64,000 nt of DNA from positions 40,025,835 to 40,089,834 of the forward strand of contig JAVHZZ010000003.1 of the NCBI GenBank assembly GCA_036250195.1. Direction: 5' to 3'. Below the pieces are notes generated by a model. It had not been told where the DNA came from. It worked only from the letters and a program-made list of their open reading frames with translations, and made no database searches. Shown here in pieces: positions 13,701-24,424 of this stretch. Source of the stretch: Mixophyes australis (lineage: Eukaryota; Chordata; Amphibia; Anura; Limnodynastidae). Both the position numbers and the translations under genes were made by a program. Within the stretch, counting starts at the first letter, position 1; every line of letters begins with the position of its first letter.

Positions 13701-13840
13701 ACCAGAGGATTAAGGTATTTTGCTTATATGTACAAGATCTTGCCTGGTCAATACTGTTCACATCCGATTCACTGTCTGTTGAGAGTCCATAGGGTACCTA
13801 TTTTGGTGCACTCCAAAACCACACAGTAATTTCTCTCCAA

Positions 13841-14173
13841 GGGCCTGGTTCATTAAGGATCTTAACTTAAGAAACTTCTTATTTTATTTTCCTGGACAAA
13901 ACTATTTTACAATGCAAGGGGTGCAAATTAGTTTTCTGTTTTGCACATAAGTTAAATACTGACTGTTTTTTCATGTAGCACACAAATACTTGACAGCTTA
14001 TTTCTACACTGAAATTTAAAGTTGATATTTGTGTGCTACATGAAAAAACAGTCAGTATTTAACTTATGTGCAAAACAGAATACTAATTTGCACCCCTTGC
14101 ATTGTAACATGGTTTTGTCCAGGAGACTGAAATAAGAAGTTTCTTAAATTAAGATCCTTAATGAATCAGGCCC
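13841..14173. mobile_element. Foldback MITE, complete copy
   Basis: 333-bp near-perfect palindrome: gggcctggttcattaaggat at the left is inverted as atccttaatgaatcaggccc at the right, with arms of roughly 150 bp around a short loop. Direct caa on both sides may be a 3-bp target duplication. Partial copies are at 3375, 17593, 20505 and 26851. No coding capacity. Confidence 0.85.
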
Positions 14174-14520
14174 CAAGTTCTCTTGATCGGGGGCTCACAT
14201 TTTCATACTGAAGAAATTTGCATAGACTCTGCATCTTTCTTTGATAAAATCACTGACCTATTAGCCCAGAGGCCTAGATCAGAGGAGTCCAAACTCAGTC
14301 CTCAAGGGTTACCAACAGTTCAAATATATATATATATATATTTAGATATATAGATATAGATATAGATATATATGGAATTGAATATATCAATTGAAGAAAT
14401 CACAAAGACATTAATGAGCGCTGAGGTGATAATTATGGGTGATGTAAATATGCCAGATGTGAACTATAATCTGCCAAATGGTAAATCAGCCAGGAGTAAT
14501 GATATTCTGGATTACATGCA

Positions 14521-15290
14521 TGGGGCTGTCAGGGCCTGATACTCTCCCAGAGAGCATCATGTACATGGGTGAAGTGCACATGTGTGAAGGAGTAACAAAC
14601 TGATGTGCATGTGCAAAGTCATTGTCGGGATCTATAAATGCATTGTCAGGTTCTAGTCCCCTCTAGGGATCTCCATGTGCAGAAGTATTGTTGTGCTTGT
14701 GAGACGGTGCTGGTGTTTAGTGAATGCGCATATGCAAAGAATGTTCTCATGGCATTCTTCCACAAGTCATAGGGCTAGATTTACTAAGCTGCGGGTTTGA
14801 AAGAGTGGGGATGCTGCCTATAGCAACCAATCAGATTCTAGCTTTCATTTATTTAGTACCTTCTACAAAATGATAGCTAGAATCTGATTGGTTGCTATAG
14901 GCAACATCCCCACTTTTTCAAACCCGCAGCTTAGTAAATCTAGCCCATAAAGTCTTACGTCATCACCACTACATTACTGTGTCCTAGCTCCTCTGATCCA
15001 ACAACTCCTGTGTTTCTCCTGACTTCTGTGATTGACCTTTGCTTTGGCTGACAACCTCTCTGGTTCTTATCCCCTACCCAAATCGTCTGGACATTCTATG
15101 ACTCATCAGCCATTGAAATCCCCAACCCCACTGTTAGTCGTGACTCTTACTACTCTTAATTATTTCTTAGTTAAGTAGGTGGTCCACTATTTAATAAATA
15201 AACACAATTTGGGGTAAACGACTATTGGCAAGCACATAAGCACATTTAGCTTTAGGGGAAAAATGATTCTAAAGACTAAGGGCACACTAG
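14521..15290. mobile_element. Insertion splitting the LINE, possibly a solo LTR
   Basis: The block begins near tgtcagggcctgatactc and separates two halves of one LINE reading frame. Its composition (ctcctctgatccaacaactcc then cctgacttctgtgattgacc) resembles the R/U5 part of gypsy LTRs. Boundaries and type are uncertain. Confidence 0.35.
14772..14946. mobile_element. Palindromic MITE (gggctagatttactaagctg family)
   Basis: 175 bp; gggctagatttactaagctg at the left is exactly inverted at the right, with an inner atagcaaccaatcagattct arm also mirrored. Direct ata lies on both sides. A related copy is at 41291-41489. It is nested in the block that splits the LINE. Confidence 0.8.
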
Positions 15291-15935
15291 CCTGATGACT
15301 TGCGTTTATTACTGGATACAAAGGCTCAGAGGTGACAAAGTCATCTCTCAAGCACTTGACTAAAGAACCAGCAGACAAGGAAGCAATCTTAGATTTTGTT
15401 CTCACAAATGGAGGCATAGTATCAGTTGTGTCTGTAAGTGAGATCTTGGGGTTTAGTAACTATCAGTCAGTGTGGTTTATTACACAAGCAGCAAGAAAGC
15501 AGAAAAATATCAAAGCATAATTAAGGCTTTAGTCAAATTAGAATTAATTTACGTGAACATCCGACAGCGTGGGAATTGATAGGGACACGAAGAGTGGAAT
15601 AAACTGAAATGATTTATTAAATGCAACATATGTTTCTGCCATATATCTTAGTAAAAACTAAATAGAAAGCCAATATGGTCCCTCCACTAAAATTTCAGTG
15701 GTGCTTAGAAAACTTTATATGAAAATATATTTTTTCTAGTACATAGCATATATGAAATATAAATAGGCCTAAATCAGAGGAGTTTAGTTAGTTAGCCTGT
15801 AATAGAACAAACGCACAATTGGATGTATTAAAGCACAAACAGAACAAATGATGGAAAATAAAATACAAATGGAGCAGTAGCCTTCCTTGGCGACCACCCT
15901 GTCATTTGAATTAAGAGGTTGATTAGTTGTTAGCC

Positions 15936-16288
15936 CATCATCATCATCATCATTTATTTATATAGCGCCACTAATCCCGCAGCGCTGTACAGAGAACTCA
16001 TTCACATCAGTCCCTGCCCCATTGGAGCTTACAGTCTAAGTTCCCTATATAGACACTCACAGAGAGGGAGCCAGACAGACAGAGACTAGGGTCAATTTTG
16101 ATAGCAGCCAATTAATCTACTGGTATGTTTTTGGAGGGTGGGAGGAAACCGGAGCACCAGGAGGAAACCCACGCAAACACAGGGAGAATATACAAACTCC
16201 ACACAGATAAGGCCATGGTTGGGAATCGAACTCATGACCCCAGTGATGTGAGGCAGAAGTGCTAACCACTAAGCCACTGTGCTGCCCC
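15936..16288 (-). mobile_element. tRNA-derived SINE (V-SINE-like), - orientation
   Basis: Full copy with tail (catcatcatcatcat, tttatatagcgccac) at left and head (ccactaagccactgtgctgccc) at right. It retains both ggagcaccaggagg and ggaggaaacccacgcaaaca blocks. Confidence 0.85.
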
Positions 16289-16294
16289 AGCACA

Positions 16295-17335
16295 AGAGTT
16301 ACCATAATTATATCACACTTACCAGCTGTGCTGGGCTACTGGCCAATCACAGGCTTCCTCTCACTTTGTGGTGGGAGACAGACCTGGAGAGGAGCATGTG
16401 TGTTGGAGGTAATAAGAGACATGTCCCTCTTAGTAGATATAAACAAAGACTCCTATATGTCTCTGCTTTTTAAGACCAGCAAAATAACAGTCGGAGAAGG
16501 TTATGAATCAAAATATGGTCAGCACTGCAGTTTTCCTGCAGCAGAGGTACGATATTTAAAGGAGCTGTGCAACTACTCTTACCATCAAGTTGTTGATATC
16601 ACGCTATCCAGCAGAATGAAACACACAGCACATGTGAATTACTAATGTCTGAAGCACCTACAAATAGCAGCTGCAAGACATATTTTAATTACAGTGTGTT
16701 TATGCTGCCGCGTACTTCAATATATCTACATGTTGTGTGAGCAACATCATTACCTAATGTAATAACAATTCATCAAACTTTAATGTACATTCTATGAGTC
16801 CTATGTTTAGACATCTGAAGACTCACAGCTGCAAAGCGAATGTACGGCCATTTTTTGCCTTTTCAGAAGTCCACTTTGCTATGATCAAAAAAAACTTAAA
16901 GGGTGATCAATCCCCTCAAGTGTAATAAAAGCATCTGCTAAAAGGGAAACTGCCACCTCCTTTAAATGAGATGAATCAATAAAAAAAAGAAGAACAGTAC
17001 TGCTTGTTCCACTAGTAGCTGGGGATAAAAATAAAATAACAGAGGCGGAATCAATGTCTAAGAATAAGAATTATTTAGATCAATATACACCTGTCATGGC
17101 ACATTAACATTAGTAGAGAATATATCCAAAACACATTATTGAAGAATAGAGTTACCATAATTATATCACACTTACCAGCTGTGCTGGGCTACTGGCCAAT
17201 CACAGGCTTCCTCTCACTTTGTGGTGGGAGACAGACCTGGAGAGGAGCATGTGTTTTGGAGGTAAGAATTATTTAGATCAATATACACGTGTCATGGCAC
17301 ATTAACATTAGTAGAGAATATATCCAAAACACATT
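16295..17335. repeat. Interleaved recent duplications A/A' and B/B'
   Basis: Segment A (16295-16412) recurs as A' (17148-17265), 118 bp with one mismatch seen. Segment B (17066-17137) recurs as B' (17264-17335), 72 bp with one mismatch. A' sits between B and B', separated from B by 10 bp. The rest (16413-17065) has no recognised gene. Confidence 0.85.
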
Positions 17336-17379
17336 TAGTGAAAATAGATCACATATAAAAATGCAGTCACAAACTCACT

Positions 17380-17592
17380 AGAAATTTGATGGGCGTCTGC
17401 CTACCAGTAGTGGGCGCAACTAAGCAAAGAGGCATGGAGTCTAACATGCCCCCGGTGTTGTTCACCAGGGACCCCACAAGGAGCTTTGAGCTTAGCTGCG
17501 TGGGACGTGCAGGTTGCGGCCCTCATTATCAGTCACTGGTGAGGCAGCAGGTGAAGAATAGGATTGTCAATCGTAGCCAAGATCAGAACCAG
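17380..17592. mobile_element. Gypsy-LTR-like repeat fragment
   Basis: Contains ttcaccagggacccc, gcttagctgcgtgggacgtg and gcaggttgcggccct, matching in order a segment at 39440-39540. Two copies of such a GC-rich unit suggest an LTR family; no ends are identified here. Confidence 0.5.
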
Positions 17593-17876
17593 GGGCCTGA
17601 TTCATTAAGGATCTTAATTTAAGAAACTTCTTATTTCAGTCTCCTGGACAAAACCATGTTACAATGCAAGGGGTGAAAATTAGTATTCTGTTTTGCACAT
17701 AAGTTAAATACTGACTGTTTTTTCATGTAGCACACAAATACTTTATAGCTTATTTGTACACTGAAATTTAAAGTTGATATTTGTGTGCTACATGAAAAGA
17801 ACAGTCAGTATTTAACTTATGTGCAAAACAGAACACTAATTTTCACCCCTTGCATTGTAACATGGTTTTGTCCAGG
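17593..17876. mobile_element. Foldback MITE truncated at a mariner junction
   Basis: Left end ggcctgattcattaaggatc intact; palindromic core present; the right arm stops at ttttgtccagg, about 45 bp short of the family's end, and runs directly into mariner sequence at 17875. Confidence 0.8.
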
Positions 17877-18650
17877 CGGTCTTTACGAACAACCTGACTG
17901 ATTTTTTCTACATTTTCTTCGGTTCTTGAAGTACAAGGTCGTCCAGGGCGTTCATCATCTTTGACATTCTCATGTCCCTCGCTAAATCTTTTGCACCACT
18001 CAAACACACGCGCACGAGACAGACAGTCATTCCCATAGGCCGCAGTAAGCATTTGAAAACATTCTGTTGGTGTTTTGTGCAATTTTACTATAAATTTCAA
18101 ATTGACACGTTGTTCAACTTCTAACCATAGCATTTTCTGGTTAGCATTTTCTGTCTGTCTCGTGCGCGTGTGTTTGAGTGGTGCAAAAGATTTAGCAAGG
18201 GACATGAGAATGTCAAAGATGATGAACGCCATGGACGACCTTGTACTTCAAGAACCGAAGAAAATGTAGAAAAAATCAGTCAGGTTGTTCGTAAAGACCG
18301 CCGAGTGCACTCCAGACCGTTCGAATGATAGCTGAATCCGTGAACATTGACAAAAACACTGCATGGAAAATTTTGTGTGAGGATCTTAACATGATGAAAG
18401 TTTGCGCAAAGATGGTCCCAAGGGTTTTCACACCAGAACAAAAAGAATGTTGTGTTGACATTCTGCAGCAACTTGACACAGATCCAAACCTGTTCATAAA
18501 GTAATCACTTGTGATGAGACCTGGATCTTCCAGTACGAACCTGAAACCAAAAAACAGTCAATGCACTGGAAAACACCGTCATCACCAAGAATGAAAAAAG
18601 CTTGTCAAAGCAAGACAAAATTCAAAGCAATGCTCATTGTTTTTTTCGAT
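17875..18650 (+). pseudogene. Mariner transposase relic with inverted duplication
   Basis: A mariner-type transposase is present in two opposing parts. On the minus strand (18130 to 17875) the N-terminal part reads EQRVNLKFIVKLHKTPTEC and FEWCKRFSEGHENVKDDERP. On the plus strand (18151-18302) the FEWCKRF part recurs in reverse order and continues through MIAESVNIDKNTAWKIL, MVPRVFTPEQK and ITCDETWIFQYEPETKKQSM to about 18650. Shifts near 18305 and 18503 and the loss of everything after FKAMLIVFFD, including the second and third catalytic aspartates, show it is dead. The two arms are 152 bp each and nearly identical. Confidence 0.85.
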
Positions 18651-19734
18651 ATTTGCTCTTCTTTGTAGAATTTAACCTTTATGAACCCTTTTCAGAAATG
18701 GGTATATATATATATCTTCAAAATAATGTAAGAAAAAGAATATTCAATTGATACAAATAATTTTAGATTATAAGAATTGTGAGATTCTCAAAGTCTTGAG
18801 TGATGGGAAGAGGCCATGGAGAGATATATATAATGAAGGAGGCTGTACTGATTTTAATATATGGTCCTAGCATAATTAGGATATGTCCATCCATAAGAAC
18901 CTAAGTCGTTTTAAAAGCAATCTGAACTTTATCCTATGCAGTTTGTCTATAAACGTATAGAGTCTTTATGTTCTATGAATCTAATTAAGAAATCTAAAAA
19001 GAATTTTCTTCTAAGTTAGATAAGATTGAATTGGAAGAACTTAGGACTGTTAAGCCTATAATAATCAAACCAGCTGATAAAGGAGAAGGAGTAGTGCTAC
19101 GGAATATGTTGGCGCTATGTCAATAAATGATGATGATGATGATGCAGAACATAGAATACTATCTTAAAGATGCAGAAAGACGACCTAACAATGAGATATT
19201 TTATAAGATCTTAAATATATATCCAACCAAATAATTGTTTAGACTGTAAAAGTATGTTACACATAGCTCTGTCTGAAGGAGTGATATTGTGTGGCATTGT
19301 TTATATATTCCACATCCCATTGTTCTCATATACGACCAGCTACAGAAAATCCAAAAGTCACTTAACTCAACTCCAAGTCATCTAACAATTTCTGGGAGAA
19401 GTATTAGTAAAGAATCACACACACAGTGTTCCCAAACATGTTGTGCATTTTGATGACAGTAATCCAGCAACACTTAAGCTCACAGGAGTAGAACATGTTT
19501 TAAACTACACTACAAGGAGGTGATAGATGTAGACAGTTGTGCCTTATGGAGGTCCTCTGGACATTCAGACTTAAAACTGTGCATCCGGAGGGCCTTGACG
19601 AGGACCTTACTGGAATGTGTTACCTAAAAGATTCAAGAGAGAGCATTATTTAAAAATAATGTTACGTTTCACTGCAGGTTTGATTATTAACACTGCAGTG
19701 AACATATCTTTGAGACAAATCGATGTTTGCTGGA
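18651..19734. other. Intergenic with a short LINE/SINE tail at 19104-19145
   Basis: The tail reads ggaatatgttggcgctatgt then caataaatgatgatgatg, a 3' end common to amphibian non-LTR repeats. The rest is unassigned. Confidence 0.45.
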
Positions 19735-19770
19735 GATAGATGGATAAATAGATAGATAGGTAGATATGAA

Positions 19771-19819
<49 letters not shown>

Positions 19820-19825
19820 CAATGC

Positions 19826-19873
<48 letters not shown>

Positions 19874-19962
19874 TGAAATAGATAGATAGATATAAAGATA
19901 GATAGATAGATATGAGATAGATAGATAGATATGAGATAGATAGATTGATTGATAGATAGATA
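19735..19962. repeat. Imperfect GATA microsatellite array
   Basis: About 225 bp of gata units with interruptions (gatatgaaatagata, gacaatgcgatagata). The two long frames on the reverse strand are only this repeat. Confidence 0.95.
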
Positions 19963-20504
19963 GCTGCCATTACCATACCACCTGAATGAATAAAAGGCAC
20001 ATGGTACACAAGGGATTGCTATAAAAAATTTCATATTTTTATTATGAAAACTGTATATGAGTTTGGAATATAATATTCATATGATGTTCATTTACCGATA
20101 TTCACTCGCTGTGTATGCTCCTGGTCATCCCTCCTGACAAAGTCAATTGACGAAACGCGTTAGTTTTCGGGTACATGTGCATTTTTTTATATTCTAATAA
20201 GAACTTTTAAATGATTTTACACCATGGAGGTGTCCCCTTCTTTGATTTATTTTTAGATTTGTTGCGCTCCTGTGGAGATCAGGTAATGTGAAGAGGAGGA
20301 TGCAGAGAACATTTTCCTCTTGATGTAGTAACAACAAACATCTAAAGAGACAAAATAGAAGATTGTTTGAAGTAATATTACTCGACTTTGATTTAGGGAC
20401 TTGTTCCACATAAGCAATCTGTGCACTGTTATATCTAGTTTATTTAGGAATTTAATATTTGCACAACTTAACAAATTGCCAAATAATTAATAAATGAATT
20501 AATA

Positions 20505-20633
20505 AAAAACAGCCAATAGTTAACCTATGTGTAAAATAATAAACTAATTTGTACCCCTTGCATTGTAACATGGTTTTGTCCAGGAGAAAACTTACTCCTT
20601 TTTTTTGCCTTACTTATCTTAATGAATCAGGAC
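20505..20633. mobile_element. Foldback MITE, partial and diverged
   Basis: Right-hand part only: gtaccccttgcattgtaaca, ggttttgtccagg, then cttaatgaatcagg. Confidence 0.7.
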
Positions 20634-21500
20634 CATTATATGTAATCATTAGAGATCGTGACAAGTAATAGAGAAGTTGAGTTGGATGAAAGATTACCAC
20701 AAACCTTGTTTTATTTTCAATACTAAGATTATAATAGTTAAAACATTTTTTATTATTTAATATATGTACAAAGTTCAATTGCTCTTCAATGAACCAGTTG
20801 ATTGAATAACAAGGGCATGACTACTACTAAAGGTGTCTGGGATTGTGTAAGAACTAATCTTGTGTCTTTATTCTTTGTGGAGATATATGATTTTATGTAT
20901 AAATTTATCAATATAAATACTGGTCCACATTGAATATCCTATATAAAAAAGAATTTAAGTCTACCAGTTCAACATTTTCATCTGTGTAATCTGGCTGCTC
21001 ACTGGAGACTAATTATCTTTCTTCATGTAACAGGCTTTAATTAATTAAATGTTTGAATATTATCACCATATATGCATTATTGGATTTTATAAGAATATAA
21101 AGGTATTGTAAATGCTTTGAATTTGCTTGATTTTAACTATTTTTTTTATTTGAGCAGATGGGATATAATTAATTAGCTTAATGCACAATAGGAATCTTAG
21201 CACGTTTAAATATAGTGATTAGTCTAATAATTAACACCTCTGAAGAAGGTACAGTGTGTGATGAAACGCGTAAGGTGAATTAAAATCAGCACAGTTTACA
21301 ACAGTAAGCCAATGCATAACCTAGAGGCAAAAGATTTTCTGCTTGAGCACATCCAAAGCACGATTGGAGAGAAACTTTAAATCATTACCATAAAAATGTT
21401 TACTTAAGACTTTGACAGGAGTTTGCACTATAAAGGTCCTACCACGTTGTGGAAATGTTGACTACAAATTAATTATCCATATCGGTTTTGGGTGTAGTAT
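20634..21500. other. AT-rich intergenic with a gaaacgcgt motif
   Basis: No gene seen. At 21238-21275 there is cctctgaagaaggtacagtg followed by gatgaaacgcgtaagg, a motif also at 20137-20165 and in diverged form at 36236-36258. Confidence 0.45.
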
Positions 21501-22001
21501 GAGTGATCGTGTTGTAAACACCAGCACTCTTTAATCCTCTACAATTATTCCTATACTGAACAGAGCGGCGAAAAAAAACCTACTACTTACTAGTAAAAAG
21601 ACAGAGAGTAAATCCGAAGACAGGAGATTGACACTGTTGTAAATAACTTCACGTACAGCTGCCACTTGCAAAGTTCCGAATTTAAAGCGTCAACGCACGA
21701 AACCAGGTAAGTATTAGCGGGTAGGGGTAGGGGTCGGGATGATAACCCTAAGTCCTACTCCCTTCCCCTACCCCTAACCCTACCCTTAACTGGTAATGTT
21801 ATACTAATACTTTCCTGGTTCCGTGCGTTGCCGCTTTAAATTTCGGAAGCTGTACGTGACGTTATTTACAACAGTCGTGATCTCCTGTTTTCAGATTTAC
21901 TCTCTGTCTTTTTACTAGTAAGTACATGTTTTTTCTTCGTCGCTCTGTTCAGTATAGGAATAATTGTGGAGGCTTAAAGAGTGTCACAGCACCTATCACT
22001 C
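21501..22001. mobile_element. 500-bp foldback element
   Basis: Long imperfect palindrome: acaattattcctatactgaa at 21540 is inverted as ttcagtataggaataattgt at 21950, and caacgcacg(a/g)aaccagg is mirrored around the centre. The loop region near 21718-21790 is gggtaggggtagggg facing cccctacccctaaccctacc. Outer ends are gagtgat and atcactc. No coding capacity. Confidence 0.8.
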
Positions 22002-22690
22002 GATTACCACCGTTGGATTAGTGGTGCAAATTCATTCAGTGGACAAGTATAAAAGACCTTCATAAGTTCCTTTTTAGGACTTAACAAATGTTCCTAATGG
22101 AAGAGCAGACTTTTTATGCCTGGTTTTGTGGGGATATCTGAGCTCTGTCCCTATCTAGAGTGCACTCCAAGCCGTCAAATCCCTGGATTATCTGTGCTTT
22201 AAACTTTCAATGAGTGTATTTATATATGTGGTCTATTCTTCACTAGATCTGTCTTTGCCCTACTAATGTTGATGTGTCATGACACATGTATGTATCCATC
22301 CAGATTATCAGTATTTTATGTACATTGTGATGCTTACTGTTTTTATTAAATGTAATTGTATACTTAGTCATTAATTCTGTCTCTAATAATTTATTCTTAC
22401 CCCTGCTTTCAGTTCAACACATAGAGCTATTATTTTTTGTTTTTATCACTTTGCAAAGTTCAACCTGCTTTACCACAGCTTATTATTTTCATTCACGGTG
22501 TCCTAGTTTGAACTCTGTTGTTAAAAAGTTACACAGAAGAATTAATTTGCTCAAACAGCCTGTCAAATGTTGTTTGTAACCTGTGAGTGTTTATGGGATC
22601 ACTTAAAAAAAAAAAGACTATTTAGATACAAGATCCAAGACCATGTGGATTTGTTGCTGGTGGAAGATCATATTAAACAAATCAAATAAC
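22002..22690. other. AT-rich intergenic, nothing assigned
   Basis: No exon or known repeat recognised. Confidence 0.5.
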
Positions 22691-22695
22691 GGGCT

Positions 22696-23040
22696 GCAGG
22701 GGCAAACGCAGGATTTGTAGAGGGGAGTTTCCGTACCACGCCACCAGTGGGCGTGACCAGCATGCATGGGGGCGTAGCTATAATTTTAGAGAGTGCTTGG
22801 CTGCTCTCCAACTCTTCCTATCCCTATAATATACATGGTCAATGCTGCGTGCACTACTGTTAGGTGCATGCAGCTCTCTCTTTTTGAGCAAAGCCATGTG
22901 AAGCGGGGCAGGGTCCAGCCACCTCAATTATACAGGGCCCAAGGCTTGGAGGGGGTTTCCAGGCACCAGATAACCCCAACCCCCCCCTCGGTGTACCAAT
23001 GGGCTGGTAACCAATGGAGTACCTCTCGGAGTGCTGTTCA
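22696..23040. mobile_element. Probable hAT-like repeat fragment
   Basis: Begins caggggcaaacgcaggattt, a terminal sequence of hAT-like style, and is GC-rich compared with its flanks. The opposite terminus was not found, so the element is partial or differently classified. Confidence 0.4.
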
Positions 23041-24090
23041 GTTTAATGTATTCATTAGGGATATTACTTTTGCAGATGACACAAAGGGCCTGATTCATTA
23101 ACAAAGGGGTAAGTCAAATGCATAGTGATTTATAGAAAATAGAGGAATCAACTAAAGTGCGAAATCTTACATTTACATCAAAACCATAATGTAAATCAAG
23201 CATATGGGACACAAATGTTGAAAAGGAGAATACAGAATGAATGGAGATGTAGTGTCATCAATGACAGAATTACTGTTGCATATGATATATGGGACACTTG
23301 GTTGATTAGGAAGAGGTATCAGTAATACCCCTTTCACACTGTCTAAAAGACCCGGGTCGAGGCTCACTGTGAAAGAGGGTCACTGCATCTACCCATGTCG
23401 GATGACCCGGGAATTAGACCTGGGTCTTTTGGAGAGTTATTCCCGGGTCCGACCGGGTAACCTCCAGTGTGAACGGTGAGATCCATGTTGAAAAACCCGG
23501 GTCTCGCCAACACCTATTGAAAAGTTATTAAAAAACAAAACCATCACAAGAGGAGCCAATTAGAGCTCCTCTTGTGATGTTGCCATGGAGACCTGGGCAG
23601 ACCGGTGTTAAATGTGAACACGGTCTACCCGGGTAATTGTCAGGGTCGGAGGATCTGTCCCACGGCAATATCCAGGGTTCATATACCCGGGATATTGCTG
23701 GGATGGCAATCTGACAGTGGAATGACAGGAAGAGGGAGGTTATATTGCCACTTTGCCACATGGGTAACTATGAAAAACTCACCTTGAGTATTGTATACAG
23801 TTCCAAAAATTACACTAATTACATTTAGAAATAAATTTAAGTGTGATTTTAACATGGTGCATGGGCTGCATAGCAAAACTTATCAGGAAAGAGCTGAACA
23901 CGTACATGGGAGAGAAGGGACAGAGTTGATATGATAGAAACAGTCAAATATATCTAAAGTATTAGGAGTGTAGGAAGGCAGTATATTTTTTTTTTAAAAT
24001 AAGAGGATTTCTAGATTCAGGGGACACTGAAATTGTATGGACGAAGAATGAAAGGTAACATAAGAACTTTCTAACAGGTAGAATGATAGA
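23041..24090 (+). pseudogene. L2/CR1-type LINE reverse transcriptase remnant, interrupted
   Basis: ITFADDTK at 23062-23085 is the active-site box of a jockey-superfamily reverse transcriptase. KCEILHLH follows near 23155. After a foreign block at about 23323-23755 the C-terminal region returns: RRDRVDMIETVKYI at 23915-23956, the part following the palm in L2/CR1 elements. Stops and shifts throughout. Confidence 0.7.
23323..23755. mobile_element. MITE rich in acccgggt motifs, inside the LINE
   Basis: Starts taatacccctttcacactgt and contains many copies of the palindrome acccgggt or parts of it, plus ttcacact/agtgtgaa pairs. The left terminus resembles Harbinger-type frog MITEs; the right terminus is too diverged to confirm. 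Confidence 0.55.
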
Positions 24091-24092
24091 TC

Positions 24093-24411
24093 ACCGTCAT
24101 TTATTTATATAGCGCCACTAATTCCGCAGTGCTGTACAGAGAACTCACTTACATCAGTCCCTGCCCCACTGGAGCTTACAGTCTAAATTCCCTAACATAC
24201 AGACAGACAGACTAGAGTCAGTTTGATAGCAGCCAATTAACCTACCAGTATGTTTTTGGAATGTGGAAGGAAACCAGAGCACCCAGAGGAAACCCACACA
24301 AACACGGGGAGAACATACAAACTCCACCCAGAAAGGCCATGGTCAGAAATTGAACTCATGACCCCAGCGCTGTGAGGCAGAAGTGCTCACCACTGAGCCA
24401 TCGTGCTGCCC
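24093..24411 (-). mobile_element. tRNA-derived SINE with 13-bp target duplication
   Basis: Tail (cgtcatttatttatatagcg) at left, head (gagccatcgtgctgccc) at right. The direct repeat agaatgatagatc flanks it at 24080-24092 and 24412-24424, which fixes the insertion limits and shows LINE-type integration. Confidence 0.92.
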
Positions 24412-24424
24412 AGAATGATAGATC

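Larger units (their letters stand above)
14323..15880 (+). pseudogene. L2/CR1-type LINE endonuclease remnant, interrupted
   Basis: After a TA/GATA-rich start, 14400-14520 reads EVIIMGDVNMPDVNYNLP, the GDFN block of an apurinic-type endonuclease. The frame resumes at 15355-15530 with ADKEAILDFVLTNGG and EILGFSNYQSVWF, where SNY replaces the catalytic SDH motif. About 770 bp of foreign sequence (14521-15290) separate the halves, including the MITE at 14772. A KPIW-like block near 15670 suggests the LINE continues to about 15880. Inactive. Confidence 0.7.

Noticed and set aside
17843..18232. 129-codon minus-strand frame as a host gene
   Set aside because: It is mariner transposase sequence that runs into inverted-duplicate and MITE sequence at its ends.
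19662..20034. Two long reverse-strand open frames of about 115 codons
   Set aside because: They translate only the GATA microsatellite (repeating SIYL-type residues).
21718..21790. Interstitial telomere
   Set aside because: The repeats are gggtag/ggggtag variants in a foldback loop, not TTAGGG arrays.
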